From assembly GCF_038502225.1 (NCBI RefSeq), contig NC_091341.1:6282035-6346034 (forward strand): a DNA stretch of 64,000 nt. The letters are read 5' to 3'. Source of the DNA: Cherax quadricarinatus. Lineage: Eukaryota > Arthropoda > Malacostraca > Decapoda > Parastacidae. This document shows positions 12,516-22,712 of this stretch, in pieces (within the stretch, counting starts at the first letter, position 1; each line of letters opens with the position of its first letter). Below the pieces are notes generated by a model, which was given only the letters and a program-made list of their open reading frames with translations, was not told the origin of the DNA and did no database searches. A program made the position numbers and the translations under genes.

Positions 12516-12960
12516 TCACATATATTTATGTACCTCCGCATATATATACACATATATACACACATACACACACACTCGTACACACACATACACACTGCTT
12601 TCGCTTCTAGCATGACTGCAAACTCAAATTCCCTTGTACATATACAGTATCTCATATTTTAACCCCTATGTCACTCGTGTGCACACACTGTCATGTACAT
12701 ATCCACACAGTCTCACACAGTTGTTAGAATTAAATTATATTACACAGGTAATAAATGGATAAGGAATAGAATCCTAAATAAATGGAAGAGGATGCTGATA
12801 TATAGTATTTATATACTATAATATAGTATAGTACAGAATAGTTTAGTATTGTACAGTATAGTATAGCATAGCATAGTACAGTATACTGTACTATTCCATT
12901 CTGTAGTTTAGTGTATGTATGTATATATATATATATGTATATATAAATGAGCAGCTGTAA
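12516..12960. repeat. TA/CA and TAGTA-type low-complexity cluster
   Basis: Interrupted (TA)n and (CA)n tracts occupy 12520-12600. A run of TATAGTATAG-like units lies at 12800-12890, and a further (TA)n at 12922-12945. Confidence 0.8.
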
Positions 12961-13329
12961 AAAATGTGACAATTTAGAGAAAATTACTTTGGATACAGCA
13001 AGAAATACACATAAATTATCTTATGGAAGGTAAGAAGTAACCAGAAATAATTATTAAATTTGTCTCACTTTGTAAGTTTTCATGTCTTCAGGTCTCTCAT
13101 TTTCTTTATAACAAGAAAAAACATTCACAACCACAAACGCAAAACCAAAAATCTCAAATCTCGGGGAAAGAAAATATGGACAAGTCTTGGAGACTCGACC
13201 TCTTGATAAAAAGGATTTCTGTGGCGGATCCCACAAGCTGTCCGCTAGAACTCTTTGTTAAAGTTTCTAATACTGTTTCATGTATTAGAATGTTGCTCCA
13301 CTGTTCCCGTATTTTCCTGTACTTTCTTA

Positions 13330-14645
13330 GTGTTACTGCACAGTTCTTGTGTTACTGTACTGTTCTTGTGTGTTACTGCACAGTTCTTGTGTGTTACTGC
13401 ACAGTTCTTGTGTGTTACTGTACTGTTCTTGTGTGTTACTGCACAGTTCTTGTGTGTTACTGCACAGTTCTTGTGTGTTACTGCACAGTTCTTGTGTGTT
13501 ACTGCACAGTTCTTGTGTGTTACTGTACAGTTCTTGTGTGTTACTGCACAGTTCTTGTGTGTTACTGCACAGTTCTTGTGTGTTACTGCACAGTTCTTGT
13601 GTGTTACTGCACAGTTCTTGTGTGTTACTGCACAGTTCTTGTGTGTTACTGCACAGTTCTTGTGTGTTACTGTACTGTTCTTGTGTGTTACTGCACAGTT
13701 CTTGTGTGTTACTGTACTGTTCTTGTGTGTTACTGTACAGTTCTTGTGTGTTACTGCACTGTTCTTGTGTGTTACTGTACAGTTCTTGTGTGTTACTGTA
13801 CTGTTCTTGTGTGTTACTGCACAGTTCTTGTGTGTTACTGCACAGTTCTTGTGTGTTACTGCACAGTTCTTGTGTGTTACTGCACAGTTCTTGTGTGTTA
13901 CTGCACAGTTCTTGTGTGTTACTGCACAGTTCTTGTGTGTTACTGCACAGTTCTTGTGTGTTACTGCACAGTTCTTGTGTGTTACTGTACTGTTCTTGTG
14001 TGTTACTGTACTGTTCTTGTGTGTTGCTGCACAGTTCTTGTATGTTACTGCACTGTTCTTGCGTGTCACTGCACTGTTCTTGCGTGTCACTGCACTGTTC
14101 TTGTGTGTCACTGCACTGTTCTTGTGTGTCACTGCACTGTTCTTGTGTTACTGCACTGTTCTTGTGTTACTGCACTGTTCTTGCGTGTCACTGCACTGTT
14201 CTTGTGTGTCACTGCACTGTTCTTGTGTGTCACTGCACTGTTCTTGTGTGTCACTGCACTGTTCTTGTGTGTCACTGCACTGTTCTTGTGTGTTGCTGTA
14301 CTGTTCTTGTGTGTTGCTGTACTGTGCGTGTCACTGCACTGCTTGTGTGTGCACTGCACTGTGTGTGTTACTGTACTTGTTTCTGCACTGTTCTTGTGTG
14401 TCACTGCACTGTTCTTGTGTGTTGCTGTACTGTTCTTGTGTGTTGCTGTACTGTTCTTGTGTTTGCTGTACTTGTGTGTGTTACTGTACTTTTCTTGTGT
14501 GTTACTGAATTTTCTTTGTGTGTTACCGTACTTTTCTTGTGTTACTGTACTTTTCTTGTGTTACTGTACTTTTCTTGTGTTACTGAACTTTCCTTGTGTG
14601 TTATCGTATTTTTCCTGTGTTACTGTACTTTCCTTGTGTTTAACT
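13330..14645. repeat. 21-bp minisatellite array, about 62 units
   Basis: The unit is TGTTACTGCACAGTTCTTGTG, with C/T and A/T variants (GTACTG, GCACTG). Units after about 14060 use GTCACTGCACTG and the last ones degenerate to GTTACTGTACTTTTC. Because 21 bp is seven codons and lacks stops in several registers, long frames with heptad repeats such as CYCTVLV (+) and VTHKNCA (-) remain open. The cysteine-rich 492-codon frame is therefore a repeat artefact. Confidence 0.95.
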
Positions 14646-14857
14646 GTGCTCTAGTGTTACCATGTGATACAATGCAATTCTTGCATATTACTCTTCTTTT
14701 TATGTCACTGTACTTATTGTCAATTTCTGTACTGTTCTTGCGTGTCGTTGTTCCGTTTTTGCTTAATGCTTTGTTGTTCTTTATGCTGACGTGCTTGCTG
14801 TGTTGTTGACGTGACGTTAACGTTCCCCACTTCTATTTACAAGAACATCTGATTGTC

Positions 14858-15256
14858 CCCTAGGTAGTAGGTTGGTAAACAGCAACCGCCCAGGGAGGTA
14901 CTACCGTCCTGCCAAGTGAGTGTAACGAAAACCTGTAAATGTTTTACATGATGGTAGGATTGCTGGTGTCTTTTGTCTGTCTTATAAACATGCAAGATTT
15001 GAGGAACGTCTTGTTACTTCTACTTAGGCCACACTACACATACATGTACAAGCATATATATATACACACACCCCTCTAGGTATTCTTCTATTTTCTTTCT
15101 AGTTCTTGTTTATTTCCTCTTATCTCCATGGGGAAGTGGAACAGAATTCTTCCATGCGTGTTGTAAATTGCTAAATTTAAGAGAAACTTTCGTTTTTCTT
15201 TTTGGGCCACCCTGCCTTGGTGGGATACGGCCGGCGTGTTGAAAGAAAGAAAGATC
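14858..15256 (+). mobile_element. Non-autonomous dispersed element sharing the RTE-like 3' end
   Basis: I recognise this as a common decapod dispersed repeat. It starts near GGTAGTAGGTTGGTAAACAG, passes CAGGGAGGTACTACCGTCC and CCATGGGGAAGTGGAAC, and ends in GGCCACCCTGCCTTGG, GGGATACGGCCGGCGTG and a GAAAGAAAG tail. The last ~50 bp match the 3' termini of the LINE copies at 15402, 16220, 27270 and 45386. That fits a SINE-like parasite using the LINE's tail recognition. The segment between CTTCC and ATGCGTG looks internally shortened compared with the copies I remember. Confidence 0.7.
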
Positions 15257-15346
15257 TGACTGTCCCACTGTGGCTTCTACAACAGTGTCTCCCACACTGA
15301 CATTCATGTCTCCCCAGGCAGGTATCATGCGCCACTAAAAATTCCC

Positions 15347-15358
<12 letters not shown>

Positions 15359-15392
<34 letters not shown>
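15359..15392. repeat. (TA)n microsatellite at a LINE 3' end
   Basis: About 16 TA units directly beyond the 3' end of the minus-strand LINE copy. Confidence 0.9.
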
Positions 15393-15397
<5 letters not shown>

Positions 15398-15401
15398 TTT
15401 T

Positions 15402-16146
15402 ATTATCACACTGGCCGATTCCCACCAAGGCAGGGTGGCCCGAAAAAGAAAAACTTTCACCATCATTCACTCCATCACTGTCTTGCCAGAAGGGTGCTTT
15501 ACACTACAGTTTTTAAACTGCAACATTAACACCCCTCCTTCAGAGTGCAGGCACTGTACTTCCCATCTCCAGGACTCAAGTCCGGCCTGCCGGTTTCCCT
15601 GAATCCCTTCATAAATGTTACTTTGCTCACACTCCAACAGCACGTCAAGTATTAAAAACCATTTGTCTCCATTCACTCCTATCAAACACGCTCACGCATG
15701 CCTGCTGGAAGTCCAAGCCCCTCGCACACAAAACCTCCTTTACCCCCTCCCTCCAACCCTTCCTAGGCCGACCCCTACCCCGCCTTCCTTCCACTACAGA
15801 CTGATACACTCTTGAAGTTATTCTGTTTCGCTCCATTCTCTCTACATGTCCGAACCACCTCAACAACCCTTCCTCAGCCCTCTGGACAACAGTTTTGGTA
15901 ATCCCGCACCTCCTCCTAACTTCCAAACTACGAATTCTCTGCATTATATTCACACCACACATTGCCCTCAGACATGACATCTCCACTGCCTCCAGCCTTC
16001 TCCTCGCTGCAACATTCATCACCCATGCTTCACACCCATATAAGAGCGTTGGTAAAACTATACTCTCATACATTCCCCTCTTTGCCTCCAAGGACAAAGT
16101 TCTCTGTCTCCACAGACTCCTAAGTGCACCACTCTTTTTCCCTCAT
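15402..16146 (-). mobile_element. RTE-like non-LTR retrotransposon, 5'-truncated copy A
   Basis: The minus strand carries the C-terminal part of the LINE reverse-transcriptase protein: a 150-codon open frame at 15645-16097, starting MSLEAKRGMYES. It contains the family blocks LLYGCEAWV, RRRLEAVEMSCLR, LLRWFGHVERM and GRGRPRKGWREG. A 3' UTR follows to about 15402, ending in the GCCACCCTGCC terminus. The catalytic RT core and endonuclease are missing, so this is a dead 5' truncation cut at a (TA)n tract. Copy B lies head-to-head across that tract. RTE-clade placement comes from the C-terminal WFGH and GRPRK layout and is my inference. Confidence 0.85.

Positions 16147-16211
<65 letters not shown>
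16147..16211. repeat. (TA)n microsatellite between two head-to-head LINE copies
   Basis: About 31 TA units separate the truncated 5' ends of copies A (-) and B (+). Confidence 0.95.
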
Positions 16212-16219
<8 letters not shown>

Positions 16220-16224
<5 letters not shown>

Positions 16225-16927
16225 ATGCAGCAGGGAGGAGAGGCGGTTGGAGGTAGTGGAGATGTCCTGTTTAAGGGTAATGTGTGGTGTAAATATTATG
16301 CAGAAAATTCGGAGTGTGCAAATTAGGAGAAGGTGTGGAGTTAATAAAAGCATTAGTCAGAGGGCTGAAGAGGGTTTGTTGAGGTGGTTTGGTCATTTAG
16401 AGAGAATGTATCAAAGTAGAAGGACATAGAGAGCGTATAAATCTGTAGGGGAAGGAAGGCGGGGTAGGGGTCGTCCTCGAAAAGGTTGGAAGGAAGGGGT
16501 AAGGGAGGATTTTTGGGCGAGGGGCTTGGACTTCCAGCAGGCGTGCATGAGCGTGTTCGATAGGAGTGAATGGAGACGAATGGTATTTGGGACCTGACCA
16601 TCTGCTGAAATGTGAGCAGGTTAATATTTAGTGAAGGGATTCAGGGAAACCGGTTATTTTTATATAGCCGGACTTGAGTCCTGGAAATGGGAAGTACAAT
16701 GCCTGCACTCTAAAGGAGGGGTTCGGGATATTAGCAGTTTGGAGGGATATGTTGTGTATCTTTATACGTATATGCTTCTAAACTGTTGTGTTCTGAGCAC
16801 CTCTGCAAAAACAGTGATTATGTGTGAGTGTGGTGAAAGTGTTGAATGATGAAAGTATTTTCTTTTTGGGGATTTCCTTTCTTTTTGGGTCACCCTGCCT
16901 CGGTGGGAGACGGCCGGCTTGTTAAAA
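16220..16927 (+). mobile_element. RTE-like non-LTR retrotransposon, 5'-truncated copy B
   Basis: Begins within the RRLEAVEMSCLR block (frame 16247-16429: MEVVEMSCLRVMCGVN, then LLRWFGHLERM). After a stop the coding homology continues to about 16600 with RGRGRPRKGW-type and DRSEWR-type sequence. A typical 3' UTR follows, ending in GTCACCCTGCCTCGG and GACGGCCGGCTTGTT near 16922. It lacks RT and endonuclease cores. Together with copy A it makes an inverted repeat of diverged LINE 3' ends. Confidence 0.85.
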
Positions 16928-17114
16928 AACAACACTCCACTAGCCAAGGAGTCAAACTCACGCTGTTTTGGCTCGCCTCATGGTGAGAGAAAACGCATGA
17001 CGCTGTAGACCTCTAGACCACACAATTTTGTTTGTGTGGTTTAGTGTGTTTTCTCTCACCATGAGGCGGGCCAAAACAGCATGGGTTCGACTCCTTGGCT
17101 AGTGCAGTGTTGTT
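16928..17114. repeat. 67-bp inverted repeat with tRNA-like arms
   Basis: Arm 16928-16994 matches the reverse complement of arm 17048-17114 over 67 nt with about five mismatches, with a 53-nt spacer. The right arm contains GGGTTCGACTCC, which resembles a tRNA T-loop/box B, followed by TTGGCTAG. A head-to-head pair of tRNA-derived SINE fragments is the likeliest origin. Confidence 0.75.
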
Positions 17115-17133
17115 ATTTATCATTTCCGTGGGT

Positions 17134-17137
<4 letters not shown>

Positions 17138-17201
<64 letters not shown>
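17138..17201. repeat. (TA)n microsatellite
   Basis: About 31 TA units abutting the TIR of the element that follows. Confidence 0.95.
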
Positions 17202-17204
<3 letters not shown>

Positions 17205-17490
17205 GTTCCGAATAGGTAAAACTTGCGATTTTGGCTTAAATAGCAATGCTCTTCTTGCCGAATAAGGCATGCAAAAATTTGTGTGTGCATAATTTCGCAA
17301 AAATCATTCTGAATCTAACGAAAAAATGTATTTCACTGCGTTCATTATTAAATTACTGTAAATTTATCTAAAATATATTTAATAGGATTAGGCTAAATAA
17401 AATTGCGCTTTTTATAAGGTTAGGAAAGTTTTCTAAGGTATCTTTGGTACAAAATTAATATTTACATTAACATAAATGAAAAAACGTCGT
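17202..17490 (+). mobile_element. Truncated copy of the TGTCGTGCCGAATA TIR element
   Basis: Starts AGTCGTTCCGAATAGG, a variant of the TIR seen at 30884. It is colinear with that element (CTTGCGATTTTGGCTTAAATAG, then TCTAACGAAAAAA, TAAAATATATTTAATAGG, TTTTCTAAGG) but ends near ATGAAAAAA. The last ~100 bp and the right TIR are replaced by the 32-bp satellite. Confidence 0.8.
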
Positions 17491-17497
17491 CATATTG

Positions 17498-19070
17498 GTG
17501 ACCCGCTTGCCTCTGCTCTCACAGCAGCGCTGCTGTGACCTGCTTGTCTATCACAGCAGCGCTGCTGTGACCTGCTTATCACAGCAGCGCTGCTGTGACC
17601 TTGTCAATCACAGCAGCGCTGCTGTGACCTGCTTGCCTATTACAGCAGCGCTGCTGTGACCTGGTTGCCTATTACAGCAGCGCTGCTGTGACCTGCTTGT
17701 CTTTCACAGCAGCGCTGCTGTGACCTGCTTGTCTATCACAGCAGCGCTGCTGTGACCTGCTTGTCTTTCACAGCATCGCTGCTGTGACCTGCTTGTCTAT
17801 CACAGCAGCGCTACTGTGACCTGCTTGCCTATCACAGCAGCGCTACTGTGACCTGCTTGCCTATCACAGCAATGCTACTGTGACCTGCTTGCCTATCACA
17901 GCAGCGCTGTGACCTGCTTGCGTATCACAGCAGCGCTGCTGTGACCTTGCCTATCAGAGCAGCGCTGCTGTGACCTTGCCTATCAGAGCAGCGCTGCTGT
18001 GATCCGCTTGCCTATCACAGCAGCGCTGCTGTGACCCGCTTGCCTATCACAGCAGCGCTGCTGTGACCCGCTTGCCTATCACAGCAGCGCTTCTGTGACC
18101 TGCTTGCCTATCACAGCAGCGCTGCTGTGACCTGCTTGCCTATCACAGCAGCGCTGCTGTGACCTGCTTGCCTGTCACAGCAGCGCTGCTGTGACCTGCT
18201 TGCCTGTCACAGCAGCGCTGCTGTGACCTGCTTGCCTATCACAGCAGCACTGCTGTGACCTGCTTGCCTATCACAGCAGCACTGCTGTGACCTGCTTGCC
18301 TATCACAGCAGCGCTGCTGTGACCTGCTTGCCTATCACAGCAGCGCTGCTGTGACCTGCTTGCCTATCACAGCAGCGCTGCTGTGACCTGCTTGCCTATC
18401 ACAGCAGCGCTGCTGTGACCTGCTTGCCTATCACAGCAGCGCTGCTGTGACCTGCTTGCCTATCACAGCAGCGCTGCTGTGACCTGCTTGCCTATCACAG
18501 CAGCGCTGCTGTGACCTGCAGCGCTGCTGTGACCTGCTTGCCTATCACAGCAGCGCTGCTGTGACCTGCTTGCCTATCACAGCAGCGCTGCTGTGACCTG
18601 CTTGCCTATCACAGCAGCGCTGCTGTGACCTGCTTGCCTATCACAGCAGCGCTGCTGTGACCTGCTTGCCTATCACAGCAGCGCTGCTGTGACCTGCTTG
18701 CCTATCACAGCAGCGCTGCTGTGACCTGCTTGCCTATCACAGCAGCGCTGCTGTGACCTGCTTGCCTATCACAGCAGCGCTGCTGTGACCTGCTTGCCTA
18801 TCACAGCAGCGCTGCTGTGACCTGCTTGCCTATCACAGCAGCGCTGCTGTGACCTGCTTGCCTCTGCTATCACAGCAGCGCCGCTGTGACCTGTTTACCT
18901 CTGCTATCAAGCAGCGCTGCTGTGACCTGTTTACCTCTGCTATCAAGAAGCGCTGCTGTGACCTGCTTGCCTCTGCTCTCACAGCAGCGTGACCTGTTTA
19001 CCTCTGCTCTCACCGCAGCGCTGCTGTGACCTACTTACCTCTGGTCTCACAGCAGCGCTGCTGTGACCTC
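17498..19070. repeat. 32-bp satellite, each unit an 18-bp perfect palindrome plus spacer
   Basis: About 48 units contain CACAGCAGCGCTGCTGTG, which equals its own reverse complement, followed by ACCTGCTTGCCTAT-type spacer. Spacers vary (CTTGTCTAT, CTTGCCTGT, TTTACCTCTGC). Most mutated palindromes have one-sided changes (GCGCTACTG, GCATCGCTG, GCACTGCTG). Each unit could form a hairpin with a nine-base-pair potential stem. Confidence 0.95.
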
Positions 19071-19244
19071 ACACCCGAGTGGTATCACAAGAAAATTTCA
19101 CTTTTATTCACGAGTTTATGGATCTGGCAAAACATTAAAGGCAATGTTTACCAGATATGTTGACAGTGCAATAAAAAATAATAATCATTACATAATGACA
19201 GAATATAATTCACCTAATTGCTAATTACCAATAATCTGTGCTGA

Positions 19245-19375
19245 TAACTAATCACATGTGCTACTAATGTGACATTTTACTGTAGCAACGTTTCGCTCCG
19301 CAGGAACTTTGTCAAGAGCTAAACGTTGCCACAATAAAATGTCACATATTGGCGGTAATCCTACATTATTACAGC
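19245..19375 (-). mobile_element. Hammerhead-bearing inverted-repeat element, diverged copy (H1)
   Basis: Shares TAATGTGACATTTTA, GCAACGTTTCGCTC and GTTGCCACAATAAAATG with the copy at 22543, plus a degenerate end (GGCGGTAATCCTAC). On the minus strand a core-like TTGACAA (19309-19315) is followed by a possible stem GTTCC/GGAGC and GAAAC (19290-19294). Stem I is poorly paired, so this copy is probably dead. Confidence 0.6.
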
Positions 19376-19544
19376 TAAATAAAGATGATACACACGAAAT
19401 AATTTCTATATAAATTATTTCGTGTATCATCAAATTGAAAACTGAGACACTTGTGCAACATCTGGGAAATGTTTTGACAATAATGATAACAAAATGTTGC
19501 ACAAGGGCATCGTTTATTTACAATATAATGTATAAATGTAATCA

Positions 19545-19622
19545 GGCGCCGAGAAATTTACCCGTGTCCTGGGAGGCTGGGTAAATGTCACGGGTTCGAT
19601 TCCCAGTCAGTCGCAGTATTGT
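19545..19622 (+). repeat. Possible tRNA-derived SINE fragment
   Basis: CACGGGTTCGATTCCCAG at 19598-19615 contains a good box B/T-loop (GGTTCGATTCC). I see no convincing box A or acceptor stem, so it is not called a tRNA gene. Confidence 0.35.
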
Positions 19623-19659
19623 ATTTGTTTAAAACCACTTTGTTCTGTGGATGTGTAAT

Positions 19660-19737
<78 letters not shown>
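19660..19737. repeat. (TA)n microsatellite at the foldback boundary
   Basis: About 37 TA units directly left of the foldback element's outer arm. Confidence 0.95.
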
Positions 19738-19740
<3 letters not shown>

Positions 19741-20089
19741 TAGTAGACTTTTCTGTATGGCTCGGAAGTAACACTTAGGTGTTACTTCCGGTTTCCAACT
19801 TCCGGTCTCTCCTTCGCCCCGACATAGGAGTGAAAGTTCACACCTTTATGCTAATGACCCTGACCTCACCCTCGACCACCTCACATCCCCCCCTCGACCC
19901 CCCTCACCCCATCATGACCCTCGCCCACAGCTCCCCCTCGAACCTCGCCCCACCTCCTCCCTCGACCACCTCATCCACGCCCCCCACCCGCGCCCCCGCC
20001 ATCGCGCCCGCTCGCGCGCCCAAGCCCGACCGGGCGTCCACCCGCGCCAGCGCCTTCTGCAGCGTCCGCCGAATCGCCCCCGCTCCCCG

Positions 20090-20640
20090 AATTTTTTTCC
20101 GATTTTCATTTTCTTGTATTCTCCAACTCCTCGGATCAACACCCATCATCCACTTCCGCCCCAAATATTCCTGCTCCATCTCCTTGGATCAAGTTTTTTG
20201 GGTTCCCCCAAATATTTCCGAATTTTTTTTTTAATTTCTTATATTCTCCACTTCCTCGGATCAATACCCTCCCCCACACCATCATCCCTCTATGCCCAAA
20301 TATTCATGCTCCATCTCCTTGGATCAAGTTTTTTGGGTTTCACCAAATATTTTCGATTTTTTTAATAATTTTCTTGTGCTCTCCATCTCCTCGGATCAGC
20401 ACCCTCCCCCCACACCTCCCACCATCCACTTCTACCCTCTATGTCCAAGTATTTCTCCTCTACTTCCTTGGATCAAGATCATCCTCCCCCACACCATCAC
20501 CCTCTGTGTCCAAATATTCCTGCTCCATTTCCTCGGATCAACACCTCTCTCACCCACACCTACCACTTCCACCCCCCACCCCAAATATTCCTGCTCTACT
20601 TCCTCGGATCAAATTTTTGGGTCTATGCAGGTCTAAACAA
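20090..20640. repeat. Left-arm subterminal repeats with GGATCAA motif
   Basis: Seven to eight units of about 60-100 bp each contain CTCCATCTCCTCGGATCAA or a near variant, followed by CCCAAATATT-type blocks. The mirror set lies at 26170-26720 (TTGATCCGAGGAGATGGAG). Open frames here are driven by the low-complexity C-rich repeats. Confidence 0.75.
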
Positions 20641-20653
20641 GTAACTTCCTCGC

Positions 20654-20710
20654 ATGCATGACGTCACCCTACCTGTGTTGACTCAGCGGTCAGTGACGTC
20701 ACGTGATGAC
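20654..20710. promoter_or_regulatory. Cluster of CRE, AP-1 and E-box palindromes, left arm
   Basis: TGACGTCA occurs at 20659-20666 and 20694-20701, TGACTCA at 20679-20685, and TCACGTGA at 20699-20706, overlapping the second CRE. These match bZIP (CREB/ATF, AP-1) and bHLH-zip consensus sites. The same set is present in the opposite arm. Promoter function is inferred only. Confidence 0.45.
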
Positions 20711-21114
20711 CTCACACACACAAGCCAACAGGTAGAATCAGGTCTGTCACCATTAATGTTTATTCTGGGCTCCCAGACTCAACAACATCACCCACATCCC
20801 ACAACATTTGTTTTTTAGCATCTCTAGTTCAACAACCCACATCATTTTCCATTTTAATTCACAATTTTTCCCCTTTCGTTACAATTTTTTTTCATAAATG
20901 ACACTAATACACATTTTCACTCTTAACCCGGGATAACCCAAATAATTCCTCATTTTCGTTAATACCCACAACAATCCGCAATTTTTTTTACAAAATACAA
21001 CAAAAGATTCACTCACCTCAAAGTCTGGACATCTGCCGACTTGGCGAATCTTATCTGATTTACCTTCAGATTAAAATCTCTGGCCAGTCCTCACGAAGTA
21101 ACCTCTACCTCCCC

Positions 21115-21140
21115 CTACACCTCCCCCTCCCCCTCTCCCT

Positions 21141-21196
<56 letters not shown>

Positions 21197-21205
21197 TCTC
21201 ATGAA
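21115..21205. repeat. (CT)n(CA)n compound microsatellite in left arm
   Basis: CCCTCT units pass into CT and then CA repeats. The mirrored place in the right arm (25455-25701) has much longer (GT)n and (GA)n tracts plus about 100 bp of extra sequence. Confidence 0.9.
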
Positions 21206-21870
21206 CAACCTTTATCATCTCACTACAAATCAACCCCCAGATTACTTCGAACACTCATAAATCATTTTAATACAAAAACACCTTTGAACATTTCCAAACA
21301 ACACCGAAACACTTCCAAATTACATTAGAACATTTCCAAGACAACATTTTGAATACTCCCAAATATGATTTGGCATCTCTAACTCATCCACGCTTACATA
21401 TTTCATTAAATTACAACTCATCTGCCATACTACTCCCTCATTCTCCAGATTTTAACAACATTAGCAAAAAAAAAAAAAACTAGCTCATACACTTACGAGT
21501 CATTACTAACACACACACACCACACTACTTTGAACAACAAAAACACCATCAATTTCCTTTGAATACTCCAAAAACATCATTCGAACACCGCCAAATCACC
21601 ACTGAATACTCCCAAAACACCTTCATAAATACTCTTGCACATCATTTGAACACCTTCAAAAACACCTTTGAATAGTCTCAAAGCACCATTTGAGTACTCC
21701 CAAATACACCACTGAATACTACTAAAACATCACTGAATACAGTCAAAACACCACCAAAATCACCATAAACTAAGATCAACATCACAGACTATCACCCATT
21801 TTCACACAAATCCCCTCAAATCACTATAACCAAGACGATTACCAATTTCTATGATTACACTCACCTCCAA
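21200..21870. repeat. Internal duplicated module of the foldback arms
   Basis: This left-arm block is the reverse complement of both 24785-25460 and 23231-23860. All share degenerate ~20-25 bp units with ACTCCCAAA, TTTGAACA and CACC elements and end near a GCATCTCTA block. The foldback was thus built partly from tandemly duplicated modules. Confidence 0.65.
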
Positions 21871-21944
21871 CTAAGATATAACACGAGCGCAAAAAACATG
21901 AACACAAACCAAACACACACAAACACTTACATCAGAATCACCTC

Positions 21945-22245
21945 TTTTTCGGCATCTCTAGTTCGACAATGCCCACATCCCACAACACCCACATCCCACA
22001 ACACCCACATCCAACAACACCCACATCCAACAACACCCACATCCCACAACACCCACAATCCACATCACCCACAACCCATAACACCCACAACAACAACCCG
22101 CAACTTATAACCACTTTTCGGCATCTCTAGTTCGACAACACCCACAACCCACAACACCCCACAACCCACAACAACAACCCACTTATAACATCTTTTTTGG
22201 TATCTCTAGTTCGACAACAATACCCACAACCCTCATCACTTACCA
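21945..22245. repeat. CCCACAACAC-rich repeats with GGCATCTCTAGTTCGACAA motif
   Basis: The motif GGCATCTCTAGTTCGACAA or a variant recurs at about 20817, 21950, 22120 and 22198. Intervening DNA consists of CCCACAACA/CCCACATCC units. Mirrored at 24485-24730. Confidence 0.7.
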
Positions 22246-22542
22246 TTTTATTCACAATTTTTCCCACTTTCGATACAATTTTTTCCCCTTCTTTTTACTG
22301 AATCTTAAATGTAATGCACATTCCTCCCTACATTACTAAAATTCTAATAAAATCCTCTCCATTCCCATCTCATTGTATCCACAGATTAATATTATACTCA
22401 CAACAACTAATCATCTCACTACCCAACTACTGCGGCATGTTTCTACACCCTCCAATCTTTTCCAATGTATCATAACTTTTCACTTCTATAATTTCTTTTA
22501 AAATATTCACATATTACCTTTATTTTCAGTAAAATCCACCAT

Positions 22543-22712
22543 TGTAATAAAGTTGGTAGAATTACCGACAATATGTAAAGTAAAAGGACACAAGTGCAAC
22601 TAATGTGACATTTATTGTGGCAACGTTTCGCTCTCCAGGAGCTTTATCAAGCCTGGAGAGCGAAACGTTGCCACAATAAATGTCACATTAGTTGCACTTG
22701 TGTCCTTTTATT
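22543..22712 (-). mobile_element. 170-bp hammerhead inverted-repeat element with TSD and empty site (H2)
   Basis: Flanked by the 12-bp direct repeat AAAATCCACCAT (22531-22542, 22713-22724). The opposite foldback arm (24170-24195) has the uninterrupted site once, so this insertion post-dates the palindrome. The element has a one-sided tail (GTTGGTAGAATTACCGACA) and then a perfect 59-nt inverted repeat (22581-22639 and 22652-22710) around a 12-nt loop. The minus strand has a hammerhead-like core: flank GGC, TTGATAA (22644-22650), stem II GCTC/GAGC with loop CTGGA, then GAAAC (22625-22629), GTT and GCC. Flank GGC pairs with GCC as stem I. No protein is encoded. Mobilisation by a PLE, as for metazoan retrozymes, is inferred. 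Confidence 0.85.

Noticed and set aside
13176..14809. Cysteine-rich membrane-like proteins in several frames
   Set aside because: All are translations of the 21-bp tandem repeat, with different frames giving equally long products.
17498..19070. CRISPR-like palindromic repeats
   Set aside because: Spacers are themselves repeated and only 14 bp; it is a satellite.
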